Part shown: positions 20,352 to 38,447 of the stretch, piece by piece
Layout: each line of letters starts with the position of its first letter
Numbering within the stretch: position 1 is the stretch's first letter
NCBI RefSeq assembly: GCF_021462225.1
Contig: NC_061817.1
Span: 12,639,204-12,703,203, forward strand
Direction: 5' to 3'
Source of the DNA: Girardinichthys multiradiatus
Taxonomy: Eukaryota > Chordata > Actinopteri > Cyprinodontiformes > Goodeidae
Length of the DNA stretch: 64,000 nt
The notes under the pieces: generated by a model
What the model saw: the letters and a program-made list of their open reading frames with translations, nothing else
What the model was told of the DNA's origin: nothing
Database searches by the model: none
Program-made: the position numbers and the translations under genes

Positions 20352-20357
20352 TTTATT
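20352..20357 (-). terminator. mcm5: mcm5 poly(A) signal
   Basis: AATAAA on the minus strand about 135 bp after the mcm5 stop codon. Confidence 0.6.
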
Positions 20358-20492
20358 TGTTTAAACAGCATCTGCACCTGAACAGCGATGTTATTTTCAG
20401 AATCCATCCTCAAATATCCAGCAACCAGAACAACACAGACCAAAAGCTATTTACATAAACGACATAATGTGTGGCTGAGAGCACACTTTCCT

Positions 20493-27181
<6,689 letters not shown>

Positions 27182-27305
27182 AATGCAGGGAGCTGGATGG
27201 ACGCAGCGGCGCGAATAAAAATCCGGAGAGAAGAAGGTAGCTTTCCTTTGACAAAGAAAAACCGAGGCGTCTAACTAGCGGTGACAAAGCTGCACAGATG
27301 GTACG

Positions 27306-27488
27306 TTTCGCGGGAAAAACACTGGGTAATTTCCTGTCTGCTTTCCCGCGAACGTCCTTCGCTGACGTACTTCTGCTGTCTGCTGATTGGTGAAACCAAA
27401 CATCGGCTCCTTCTATTGGTGAAAAAAGCTTACAGGTAGGCGCGTCATAAGGAGGGAGGTAGGGCTTAACAGAAGGATGGCGCGAAAA
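27306..27488 (-). promoter_or_regulatory. mcm5: mcm5 promoter with E2F and CCAAT sites
   Basis: Upstream of the ATG at 27181 lie a palindromic E2F site TTTCGCGGGAAA (27306-27317), TTTCCCGCGAA (27342-27352), and GGCGCGAAAA (27479-27488). Two CCAAT boxes on the minus strand sit at 27386-27390 and 27415-27419. This combination is typical of G1/S genes. No TATA box is seen. Confidence 0.75.
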
Positions 27489-27499
27489 AGACAACGTGG

Positions 27500-29160
27500 G
27501 GAGGGGCTACAGAGCAACACGTGGTGACTGGGGTCAAATGAAAAGCTGTTTTCATTTATTAAGTTTGGAGCTTTTTAGGGAGATATGTTTGTCATGATCA
27601 AAGTAAAATGATTTTGCCTCATGTATGTTTTTAAAACCACTTGAAGGTTTTACAGTATAACCCATTCTGTGTAAATTCAAGATGTGCAATTACTGTTTGA
27701 ATAATATTGCTAAAAGTATTGGGTCAGACAACCAAATCAATGTATTCCGGTGTTAAAATCACTTTCATGGCTGCAGGTGTATAAGGTTTGGCGTGGAGAA
27801 ACTTGACTGGACTGCACAGAGACCTGCCAATAGTTTTAAGACTGACAGAAATGTAGTTTTTCACAAACGTTACTGGTTCAGTGTTTTTGTGAAAGGATTT
27901 TTTATTAAGAAACACTGTTGGTTTTTGATGTGGTCGATATGACTCAGTCCAGGGTGGCATTCAGCTGGGGGATGCAGGAACAACCAGTCAAATGTTGCAA
28001 CCAAAGTGAATTTTCTATTGCTACTCTGAATGTCCAGTCGATTACAAGAGGGTGCGCTCCCCTTGTGTTGTGCAGAGTGTAAGCCCTATAAACAACATTT
28101 AAACAAATACCACAACTTTCTAAGTAGATTAAAGCTGGAATCTGATTTGTAGCTTTTTATTGATGCTAAACTAAAGGGCAATTTCACAGATTTCTACAGA
28201 ATGTGGAATATGTTTCATCAGTTTTCTCAAAATCGTAAGACTGGTTAAATCTGAATTACATTATTCTACACTGAACATTCAATATCCAGGCATTGATAAA
28301 ACCTTTAAGAAACAAATTGTTTTTGTTCTTTAAAAATTTGTTCTTTAAAAGATTTGTTTTTTTCCAATGAACACAATATCATGTATTGTCTCATGAGCTG
28401 AATGGATTGTTAAACTCTGCTTTATTTGCAGTTATTAAGGTGGGGTTTGGTGTACAAGGAGGGGCCCATCTGGGTGTCATTCATACAAACCCTCTGCTGT
28501 TTAGAAACACATGGAAGTTTATGAAAAGTTAGGTCTAAATTGGGATTTATTGGAGAAAACAACTTCACTCCAGTCCCCTGGGGTCCAATCCATACCTCCT
28601 GCAAAATGTCATTCTATCCTTGATCTTCCTCTTGGAAACATGTGGCTCTTACCGCTGCCTTATCTGCCACCAGGCCAGTTTTCAAAGGTCTCCATCCAAC
28701 TGTGCAAACAAAAATACTGCCTGCTAGCTCTGTACTGGTGGCAACGTAATCCCTAGACATATCTAAACCTTTCCATGGCAACCCAGACTCAATACAAATG
28801 TCCACAATTAAAAATGAAAGCAGTAAAGTTTCTAAAAACAGGATCTGTGTCGGTCTCAAAATATTTGTCCCTAGCTGAATATTTTACATTTGGCTTACAT
28901 ACAGATACGTTTAATCAGACTGTATGAATGGTAAAATTTCCTCTACCTAAAAAAAAAAATGTACAGCTATTTAATATCCAAAAGATAAGTTTATTATATT
29001 AGTCAAGGCAACACTAAACCGGTCAAAATAGCTCCAGCAATCATTTTCAATCACATTCATGGACTGAGGAGAAACATTCTTTCTCCTATAAGACGTAGTG
29101 CAGGAGTAATTTAATTTTTAGCCCTTTTTGTCTTCAAATATAATCACCTACACTCCAGCA
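27500..29160. other. Spacer between mcm5 and gcat
   Basis: A/T-rich. A 78-codon open frame on the minus strand at 27724-27960 has no recognisable domain and looks like decayed repeat. Nothing else gene-like is seen. Confidence 0.5.
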
Positions 29161-29167
29161 AAATTAC

Positions 29168-29173
29168 TTTATT
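29168..29173 (-). terminator. gcat: gcat poly(A) signal
   Basis: AATAAA on the minus strand about 150 bp after the gcat stop codon. Confidence 0.55.
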
Positions 29174-29322
29174 CATCTACGAAAACAGAAAAACAACATT
29201 CATTTTAAATTGACCTATGAGCCTAAAATTTCAGTCATCATTATTCATCAGTAACAACCAGTGTCATCCATAAGGCCGAGCAGTTTGCTGATGTCTCCCG
29301 ATTCTTGCGTCTCTTCCTCCTT

Positions 29323-32300
29323 TCAGGAGATGACTCCGTGCTTCCTGCCCGTCTGGATGAAAGCGTCCAGGCAGCGATCGATGTCGCTGTCGGTGTGGGC
29401 TGCTGAAATCTGAACCCGGATTCTGGCTTTGCCCTTTGGCACGACTGGGTAGGAGAATCCAATCACATAGATTCCTGTGGAAGGAGGAAGATGGGTCGTC
29501 AGCTGAGGTTCTACGTAATATCAACCCCTGTGGTGTCACCTCAGGTACAGCATCTCACCATGCTTCAGCATGTCATCGGCCATCAGAGAGGCCAAACGTG
29601 CATCGCCGAGCATCACGGGACAAATGGGATGTGACGAGCCTGAGATGGTGAAGCCAGCCTGCGTCATCTTGTTCCGGAACCTGATTGGACGATGTTTAGA
29701 GTAGATTTAGAGCACCAATCACATGTCTCATGATTGCAATGTTTGTTCTCCATGAAAGCAACAAATATAAATCACTAAAGGAAGAGTTGTTATATTCTAC
29801 ATGCCACACCTTCCATAGGGCAAACGCACCTCATGGTTTTAGCCGTCATGCTCTGTGCGATCTCATTGGAGGCGAGCAGTAGCTCCACAGCCCGGGTCGC
29901 ACAACCCACCACAGGAGGTGGGAGGGCGTTGGAGAACAGGTAAGGCCGCGAGCGCTGCCTGAGCAGGTCAATGAGAGGCTTTGGACCAACTGTGTAACCA
30001 CCTGGGAGTAAAGGCATATTAGAGACTGCTATAGCTTTAGAAGGTGGGGGTGGGTAAATAGCCTATAGATATCATGACCACTGATGGAGAAACACAGTTA
30101 GCAGCTAAAAACAAGAAGGTGAAGACCTGCTAAAATGCAGGTCTTTAAACTTCAGCTTACACTTTCTAATATTAGAACTACATCCATAAGCTGGCCAAAC
30201 ACTGCTGCAAATCTGGTAGACAGCGGCTTGCAAAAGTATTCAAGTCTTGTGCAGCATACAGAGTTTTCAGCCAGTATTTAGTTCCATACATCTTCCCATC
30301 AACTGTGATCAGCTTCCCTGTTCCTCCTAACATATGTTGACGGTGTTCGCTTCAACTGAAACCTGGACTTCTCATGGCTTTCTTTAAAAACTGGAGTTCC
30401 TTCATAAAGGCCCGATATGTAGAGTTATTTGTAGATTGATGTTGCCAGATTCTACCCCCTGAGCTGTGAATCTCTGCAGCTCATCCAGAGTTACCATGGG
30501 CAGTTTGGCTGTTACTCTGATAACTGCTCTCCTTGCCCAGCCTGTCAGGTGGACGGCCATATCTTGGGAGGTTTGTGGCTGCGGCATTCTCTTTCCATTT
30601 TTGGATGGTGGACTGAACATATTTAAATGAAACATCCCATTCTTGTATCGAAGCACTGCTAAGAAGTGAGTGACTATTCCTGTGCTGGAGTGGACGTACC
30701 TGCTGCTCCTCCCAAGGCTTTTCCCAGAGTGGAGTTCACAATCTGAACTCTGTCCATCACTCCCAGGAGCTCATCTGTTCCTCTGCACATTGGAAGACAC
30801 AGAGGTTTAGTCAGCTTTCAGTTAGAATAAAAAAAAAAAAACTACTTTAAAAGAACAATCAGACACAGCGGTGTTGATCAAATTCAAAATATTTCTGATT
30901 TCCAACTTTCTCTGCTTCCAAACAGAGTAATCCATGATTCCAAATATCCTTGTATTAAATGTTCAAATCTAGAACGGAGTTGCATGTCACAATAGAAAAA
31001 AGTTAGGCTTTTACTGTATTTTACTTCCTCACCTGCCCCGAGGCCCCAGGAAACCTGTGGCGTGACATTCATCTATGAACACCATGGCTCCGTACTGTTC
31101 GGCGAGGTCGCAGATTCCTCGCAGGGGAGCAACGTCTCCATCCATGGAGAAGACTCCATCTGTCACCACGAGGCGCATTCGAGAAGACTGAAGAGGGAAA
31201 AACCCACATGTGATGGGGCTCGCAACCCAACAGGATCAACAGTAGTTAAAAATGAGAACACAAGAAATCTCTGCATCAACCTATCATTGAGCTTAGAGTG
31301 GCATCAGCGGTCTCCAGCAAGGCTGAAAGGTAGAAACGTTTTAAAGGGCCATTGCAACAACAAAAAAAGTGTCTCTTTAGCACACACCTGAGCCTCTCTG
31401 AGTTTCTCCTCCAGGTCTTTGAGGTCCATGTGTTTGTAGCGCAGCCTCTTTGCCCGGCACAGGCGAATCCCGTCGATGATGGAGGCATGGTTGAGCTCAT
31501 CTGACAGCACGGCGTCATCTGGGCCCAACAGGACCTGCAAAAGGTTACTTCATGCTTTACTGGTGTCACAGAGATTGCTTTTCTTTTGTGCTGGGGCAAC
31601 AGAGAGTAAATGTAGATGTACCTCAAACAACCCGGCGTTAGCGTCAAAACAGCTGGCGTAGAGGATGCAGTCCTCCCTCTCATGAAACTCTGCCAGCTTC
31701 TGCTCCAGATTTTTGTGAAGATCCTTAAAAAGGGAAAAAAATGAAACCCTTCCAGTCTTACAGCAACTCGCAGAAGTAACCGTAACAACCACAAGCAGGA
31801 TTGCATCTTAATGGGATTTTATTTGATAGACCAATTTAAAATAATGCATAATTGTTGAGTGGAGGTTTTTTAAAACAAATAAAATCTGCAAGGAAGAATG
31901 TGTTTGTATTCAGTCAGTTTACTCCCCCGAAATAAACGTGTGCACAACACCCAAAAAACACACAGTGCCTGGAGTGAAACATGGTAGTGGCAGCAATATG
32001 CTGACGGGATACTTTTTTATGCTGATTGAGGCTTAATACAGGGCAATTTCCCCCCATTTCACAATCATGCAAAGTTTTATGTTCATTCTATCAATAAATC
32101 CCAGTAAAATACACAGAAGTTTGGGGATATGAAAACTTTTGCGCGGGACTACATGCATTTAGCAGTTTACATGCTCTGAGCACATCAACCACCACCATAC
32201 CTGCGTCCCACAGATGAATCTGACAGAGCTCAGTCCAGCACCATGCGTCTTCAGGGCATCTATTCCCGCCTGGACTACCTCAGGGTGACTGGACAGGCCG

Positions 32301-34275
32301 AGGTAGTTGTTGGCGCAGAAATTCAGTATACCTGAAACGCAGCATTTTTCAGATCAAGAAGAAAATACTTATTTTATTTAAAAGGTAGATTATAAATAAA
32401 ATAATGAATTACTTTCACCTGCAGTAAGACAATAAACATTGTGACCAAGTCCTGAAATAAGAACGAAGAGTACAGCACAAACAATCCAGGAAGTATTTAC
32501 ACATGGTCAGTTTTGCACATGACAGGTCATGACCTAAAGCAAGTGGGGGCATTCATAAATCAGCAGTGTCAATGTATGGAAAGGGTTGCTGCTGAAATGT
32601 CAACAACTCAACAGAGGATCTGCTTGGCTTGCAGGACTGTAACAAGGTAGAGATTACAGCTTCCGCCATGCAGATCTATGTTAGGTTTGTAGCATATTTT
32701 ATTTTCACTGAGCGGTTAAAACTGCTCAGTGTAAGTATGGTTTCAAAACTAAGCATTAACTGGTGTAAATCAACTAAATACATTTTACAGTAAATCAGAG
32801 ATAAACTGTACTGTTTGAAGTAAAAGGAAAATTCAACTGCAGGACCCAGCGTTGCAAATACTGCAGAATTAAACAAGTTTACATGAAAATTTCAAAAAAT
32901 TGCACAGTAACATAAAAATAGCAGCCTTAAGGCCCAATATATACAGTTTATCTGCGAAAAAAAGTTGATTTGGGGTTTAGTTCCACTTCAAACTATGGTG
33001 TATCAGTTCATTTTTTGTTGTAGTTCAGCATGAATTATGGACAAAGATTTTCCACTCTATTCCCTTTTATTTTGGCTCTGATCCTCTTCTGGATCGGTCT
33101 ACTCCTTGAAAATATACCAGATAATGACTCTATATCAAATCAGAAAAACTAAAAGTAACCTTCCACTGGTAGACATTATTCATTGGAGACATATATCCAT
33201 ACTTCCTTAAGGAAAATAAACAAAAATTAATTTATTACCTAGAAAAGTCAGGTACAAAGTGATCAAAAAATCTGATCCCAACGCAATTCAGTCTATAAAT
33301 GCCCTGGAAAACTGCAGCCAACAATTAAGTGTTAACATTATATTTAACATATGTGGGGTTTTTCTTGTTTTTTACCAATGGTACCAATTGGCAAAATGAC
33401 CAACCCCTTGATTTTTGTGCCTCTTGTGATGTCATCAGCTCAGATACACATGAAGCATAATTAGCATTTTTTCCATTTGTTGTGTTTTTTTTATTACAAT
33501 CTATTTGTGTTTTTAGTATGTGTGTATTTGTTGATGAAAAAAAAAAAACAACAGTATCTGGCATTAACAGCATCTTTCGGTTTTATTCTCTTTCTCTTAT
33601 AGAAAATTAACACATTGAACTGTTTATATCTGAAAGTCTACAGTTTACATTGAATAAGACTTTACAGTTGATGAGAGCAAATGTTTTATTTTTTGTGCAG
33701 TGTTCTGTGGTATGTAGCAATGTTCAGATGCACAATTTAGGGCTTCTTGCATGGAAATGCAAAGACTGAAATATTTGTATCTTTTGATTTGCTCTTTGTC
33801 TTTTATTCATGTTTTATCTTAATTCCGTTTTTGATCTTAGTATTCTGCGGAGCCCTTTGAGATTTTTATGTGGAAAGTGCTATAAAAATAAACTTAACTG
33901 AACCAGAAGTAGTGCTCATGCTGTTGTGCAATCATGAATCCTTTGCCTAAATAAACGCATTAAAAATCTACCTTTCACAATAAGTAAAGTCTCCTTCACT
34001 GATCCACGTTTTTAAGGTTCCTTAACTGGGAATTCTGTGACGAACAAGAACTCACTCTCACGGCTGCCTTCCACGTTGATCAGCGGACCCTGCTTGGAGG
34101 TAATGATCCTCTCCGCCTTCCACGTCCCCGCGGCTCGGATCGTGTCCAGTTCGTGGTCCAGGACAGCTTTGGCCTCAGCGACAGCCGCGTAGCTCCGTTT
34201 CAGGTTCGGTTCCGATGACGCCAGCAGGCCCCGGGCCGGTTTAATTAAACTCCGAACGACTTTACTGAGAGACAT
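29323..34275 (-). CDS. gcat: Glycine C-acetyltransferase (2-amino-3-ketobutyrate CoA ligase)
   Basis: PLP enzyme of mitochondria that converts 2-amino-3-ketobutyrate plus CoA to glycine plus acetyl-CoA, the second step of threonine breakdown. Nine coding exons give 427 aa: 34056-34275, 32201-32331, 31622-31723, 31388-31534, 31033-31187, 30700-30782, 29830-30001, 29559-29680 and 29323-29474. Phases are consistent throughout. The N-terminal about 30 residues are basic and lack acids ([15 protein letters not shown]), as in a mitochondrial presequence. Landmarks are [40 protein letters not shown] and the PLP-binding Lys273 in [10 protein letters not shown]. The frame stays open upstream to another ATG at 34392. 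I chose the ATG at 34275 because it gives the presequence directly. Human GCAT is 419 aa. Confidence 0.95.
30220..30660 (-). repeat. Tc1-like remnant in a gcat intron
   Basis: Begins with a typical end phrase (GCAAAAGTATTCAAGTC) and carries a diverged transposase-like region. Not coding. Confidence 0.55.
31800..32160 (-). repeat. Tc1-like remnant in a gcat intron
   Basis: Contains TGGGATTTTATTTGATAGACC and a degraded HGSGSNM motif, matching other remnants of the same family here. Confidence 0.6.
33700..33905 (+). repeat. L2-type LINE 3' tail in gcat intron 1
   Basis: Ends in CCTTTGAGATTTTTATGTGG and GTGCTATAAAAATAAA, the usual closing signature of fish L2 elements. Confidence 0.6.
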
Positions 34276-34399
34276 GTCGCCGTAATGACTCTTTAACGTC
34301 ACGCTGCACTCCTGCTGAGAGCCGACACTATAACAGCCAGGAGCGATTGCGTCACCTAATGCTAATGGCTGTATCTGTTTTTGGCCAATCATATTTCAG

Positions 34400-35960
34400 G
34401 AAATTGTAGCAGGTGGGTCCTTTCGTCCAATCTCTCTCTGTCTCTATAGTATGTCTTGTTTTCTCCATTAAAATCATTTAAAGGTTTTTAGACATGTGTA
34501 ACTCTAAAGAGCAGAATAGCAAAAAGGTTTAATATTCTCCATGTTAAGAACTTGCAGGCTCTTCCTAAGTTTGGCAGGTCTTCTAAATTTAAAAATAATA
34601 AATAGATGTTATCGATTATTACACCTGTAACAACCAGTGTTTTGATATTTGTGTCAAATCATATTATGTTATACAGTTTAATTTTAAATGCTTAATACTG
34701 TGGAACGTATTATTATCATATTGTGAGGATCTCACCCTGGCCCATACCTGCTAAATACCCTAATAAATAAATAAAAGTTGTATCCAGTTGCTCACTAATG
34801 AAGGAAAATATATTTCTGTTAAGGAATTGCACTGAAATTTCTTTAGTAGTGTAGTTTTTTTTAAATATGTACAGTGAAATGTGGGTCTGTGTTGTGAATA
34901 ATTATAAAATACTAGATTTTTACACATTTGTTTCCTCAAATTACCTATATGGTTCTAAAAAGATAACACATTGTGTTATACTTTTTTAACCGGCTGATGG
35001 AGCAGTTGAATTGATTTTCATTGTGTCAGAAATGGACTAATTACTTGTTCATTTTGAAAAAAAAACCAAAAAACCACTATCCAAGGACAAAAAGACACAG
35101 AAAGTAGTTCATATTTTTTGGAAAAACCGCAAAGAGAAATAAAAAAAACCCCCCAAAAGACAGGAAATCTAAAAGGATAATGGTCATTTTCTTTTCTTTT
35201 ATCTTGACTCAACTTCTATCTTTGAAGATGCTTGGCCTGAAAACCTTTACAACCACTGTTCTAAAGTAAACCGCATTAACATCATAGTTTAAAATCAATA
35301 GCAATAATTTCAAGAAAAACATAGAAAAAACCTAATTCCGATGTCCAGTTATTTGGCTTTAGTTTAATATCTGGTAGCACTCTGTATCTGTTTAAATTGA
35401 TGCAGAGTGCATCAATTTAAAATAAAACATCATTATGCGGAAAATCTGGATGTACAAAATCTGGGATTTTTCCACATCCAACAACATACAGTAGATGTGA
35501 AGCATTTAAACAATAACAGTATGTTACATCAGAGCTTCACTTACAAGTTTACAGGGTTTTTTATAGTGGCTTTTTACCTTTCATGTTACCAATATATATC
35601 TATATCTATATCTATAGATATATATCTATATCTATATAGATATATATAGAAAGAGATATATATATCTATATAGATATATATAAATTTCACAGCAGTATAA
35701 TACATAACATATCCTGCAAAGTGTTTCTTAGTAACAATATCTTTTTTCCTTTAACTCCAGGAATGTAACCTTATAAAATGTGCAAAAGTTTGCCCACATA
35801 CAAACCCTCATGTTATCAAGTAAAACCATTTCCTTCCTTCAACAGCATGGTTTTCATCCAGTTACAAGCGAGTTTTCTCACCAGTGCCAAGTGTGTGCAA
35901 AAAAAATGTCCGACGTTGTTCCTTGAAGATGGAATGTAATTTCCACATAATACCCTCAAC
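34400..35960. other. Spacer between gcat and tom1
   Basis: A/T-rich DNA with a TATC/TA microsatellite at 35588-35690. The gcat promoter should lie in 34276-34450, but no clear element is seen. No gene found. Confidence 0.5.
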
Positions 35961-36037
35961 TCAATGATTTATCAGGATGACTTCTCAACGTTCTAGCTAA
36001 TGGCGCCAGTGCTTGATGAGCATTGTTAGTGCCTGGG

Positions 36038-38402
36038 TTACGACTCGGAGTAGTTGGCGTCCTGTGAGGAGCCTCGCAGGGATGGCAGGCGCTCAGCTGC
36101 TTTTGCTCTTTCTGCCAAAAACCGATCGAACTCTGCAGAGAGACACAAACATGATTCAGGGTTTGAGTCATTCAGGGATAATCTTGAAAAGGTTAAAAAG
36201 GTTGAAAAGGTTAAAAAGGTTTCAACATCAAGTATCCTAACTAGTTATTAATTATTCTAAAAGCTGTTGGATTATTTTGCAAAACTAAAGTTTAGAGCTT
36301 CCCATTTAGGAGCACTGTTAAAAATATTACATGACCCACTTTACACCCACAGGTGTCTCTAGTGCCACCTACTGTTAAAATACATAAATAACAGCAGGTA
36401 TGAACAGTACAAGACACATCAATTATTTCTACCAAGCAACAAACAAACTAGACTGTGCCCACTGCTCCAAAAATAACAATTTTATATGTATATGTAAACT
36501 ATGTATCTGAATGTATAATCAGAGAATGTTATCTATGTAACGGTTCCACATGCTAGTAAAGATGGTACCCTAATAATATGTTAGCTAACATCAGTTGGTC
36601 ACCAAACAGGAAATAAAATGTTTTATTCCTCACCTTCACTGGTCACACCGTCGGAGTCTTCAAAGTCATCGTACTGCATCACAGAAAAACAACACAGAAG
36701 AAACATTTTAATTCACCTACATGCATGCCAACATTCATGTTTAAGTGTTTTGTCAAAGTGCAGAGTTCTGATCACAGCTGCTGGTAAAGATGTGCAAAAA
36801 GCCTTCAAATAAATTCATCTTTTATTACAGCAGCACACTCACACAGTGAACATTTTAGAACACCCCAACCTTTAATTTGAGTACGTTAATTTAATTGGGA
36901 AACAAATCCCTTACTAAGACATTTGATCATATGTCCTGGACCACTGTGCTGCCGACAGAACCAGTTAGGACCAGTCCACCAGATTTTTATTGAAAACCTC
37001 CTGGTATTTCAGAGTTCACGATGACGTGCACTCTAACAAGGTCACCAGAGTTTTTGGTAGAGATCCAGGCCCAGACATGGTTTTTTTCTGGCATCACTCC
37101 CTAACAACTGTTTGGCTTGAAGGTGGTGTTTCATTTTTCTTATGGCGAGTTGGTGACCCCAAAATGCCAGTCTTTGCAGCAGTTCTCTAGCAGTGATCTT
37201 TAGCTCCCTTTACAGCAAACAGGATGGCAAAGGAAGGTATATTTTTCAGTGTGAGATTTTGCTGAAGCAATAAAAGATTAATTTATTTTAAGGCTTTTTG
37301 AAAATCCGTAACAGCGGTACCAATAAATACAATAGCTACTGTTAACTTTCAGGATATATATAACCTGTGTCATTTTATATGTCTTGTATGACCACATTTT
37401 TCACACAAAAGGTTTTCCAAGTGTACATCTCATTGTACAAACTTGCGCCAAATAAAATAGATTTTTTTAACATGACAAACCTCTATGAAAAAGAAAAATC
37501 TCATTGATTCACATGAACTTTTCTCCACACTTAGTGTGTTTAGTAAGTTAGAAAATTAGCTGCATCTACCAAACAGTCAATAAAAAAAAATTGAAAGTGG
37601 TCTCCTTTATCAGTACATCCACTTTGCGTGTTGGAACAGTCCCACTGGAAGCGAAGCAGCCCCTTAGCATGATGCTGCCACCACCGCACTTGACAGCTAG
37701 TCCAGGTTTGAAAGCTTGTCGTTGTGGCCAAATAGTTCAGTTCTAACTGGAAAACTTTTTTTCCAAAAACTCAGCTTGACTCAACAGTGTTTGCTGCTTT
37801 ACATGTTCGGAATATTTAGAGAAGACATATTTAGACTAAAGTGGATAGGTACTGTATACCAGGATAGTTGGAACATAGATGAATCAATTTCATGAATTCC
37901 AGTTACTAACCTCATCTTCCAAAGCTAGCCATTTCTCTATATCATCCATGACATTGGACTGATTGATGGGAATCTGAGAAAGAAAGTATAGCAAAGGCTT
38001 CGTCAGTGGAGCTAGAAGTAAAATGGCAGTAACATCATGCCACCAATCCACCGAAAACAAGCCAGCAGTAAAACAACAGAAAACTGAAAATGTATTGACA
38101 AACAAAGCAATGAATGGAGAAAACTTAAGAAGTGAGAAAAATGTCACGTCTTGGCTCAACACTTCCTAAAGAACACAGTCATGCTCTCAGAATCCAACAC
38201 CAACATGCAGACCATTGGGACTGAACCTTGATTAACTCAAACAAAAGTAACCCAAAACACAACATGTGTGAACAGCAGTCCAGGAGCAAAAAAGCAAGCA
38301 TTTACACATTTGCTTTGCAGTCAGACCCACCATTCCCCTCTTAATCATCCAATCTAACTTTGGCGAAGAGCTGCGTGTCGAGCTTGGACTCTCATCCTTC
38401 GT

Positions 38403-38447
<45 letters not shown>

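Noticed and set aside
36013..36251. Plus-strand frames opposite the last tom1 exon
   Set aside because: They are antisense to the conserved C-terminal tom1 coding exon.
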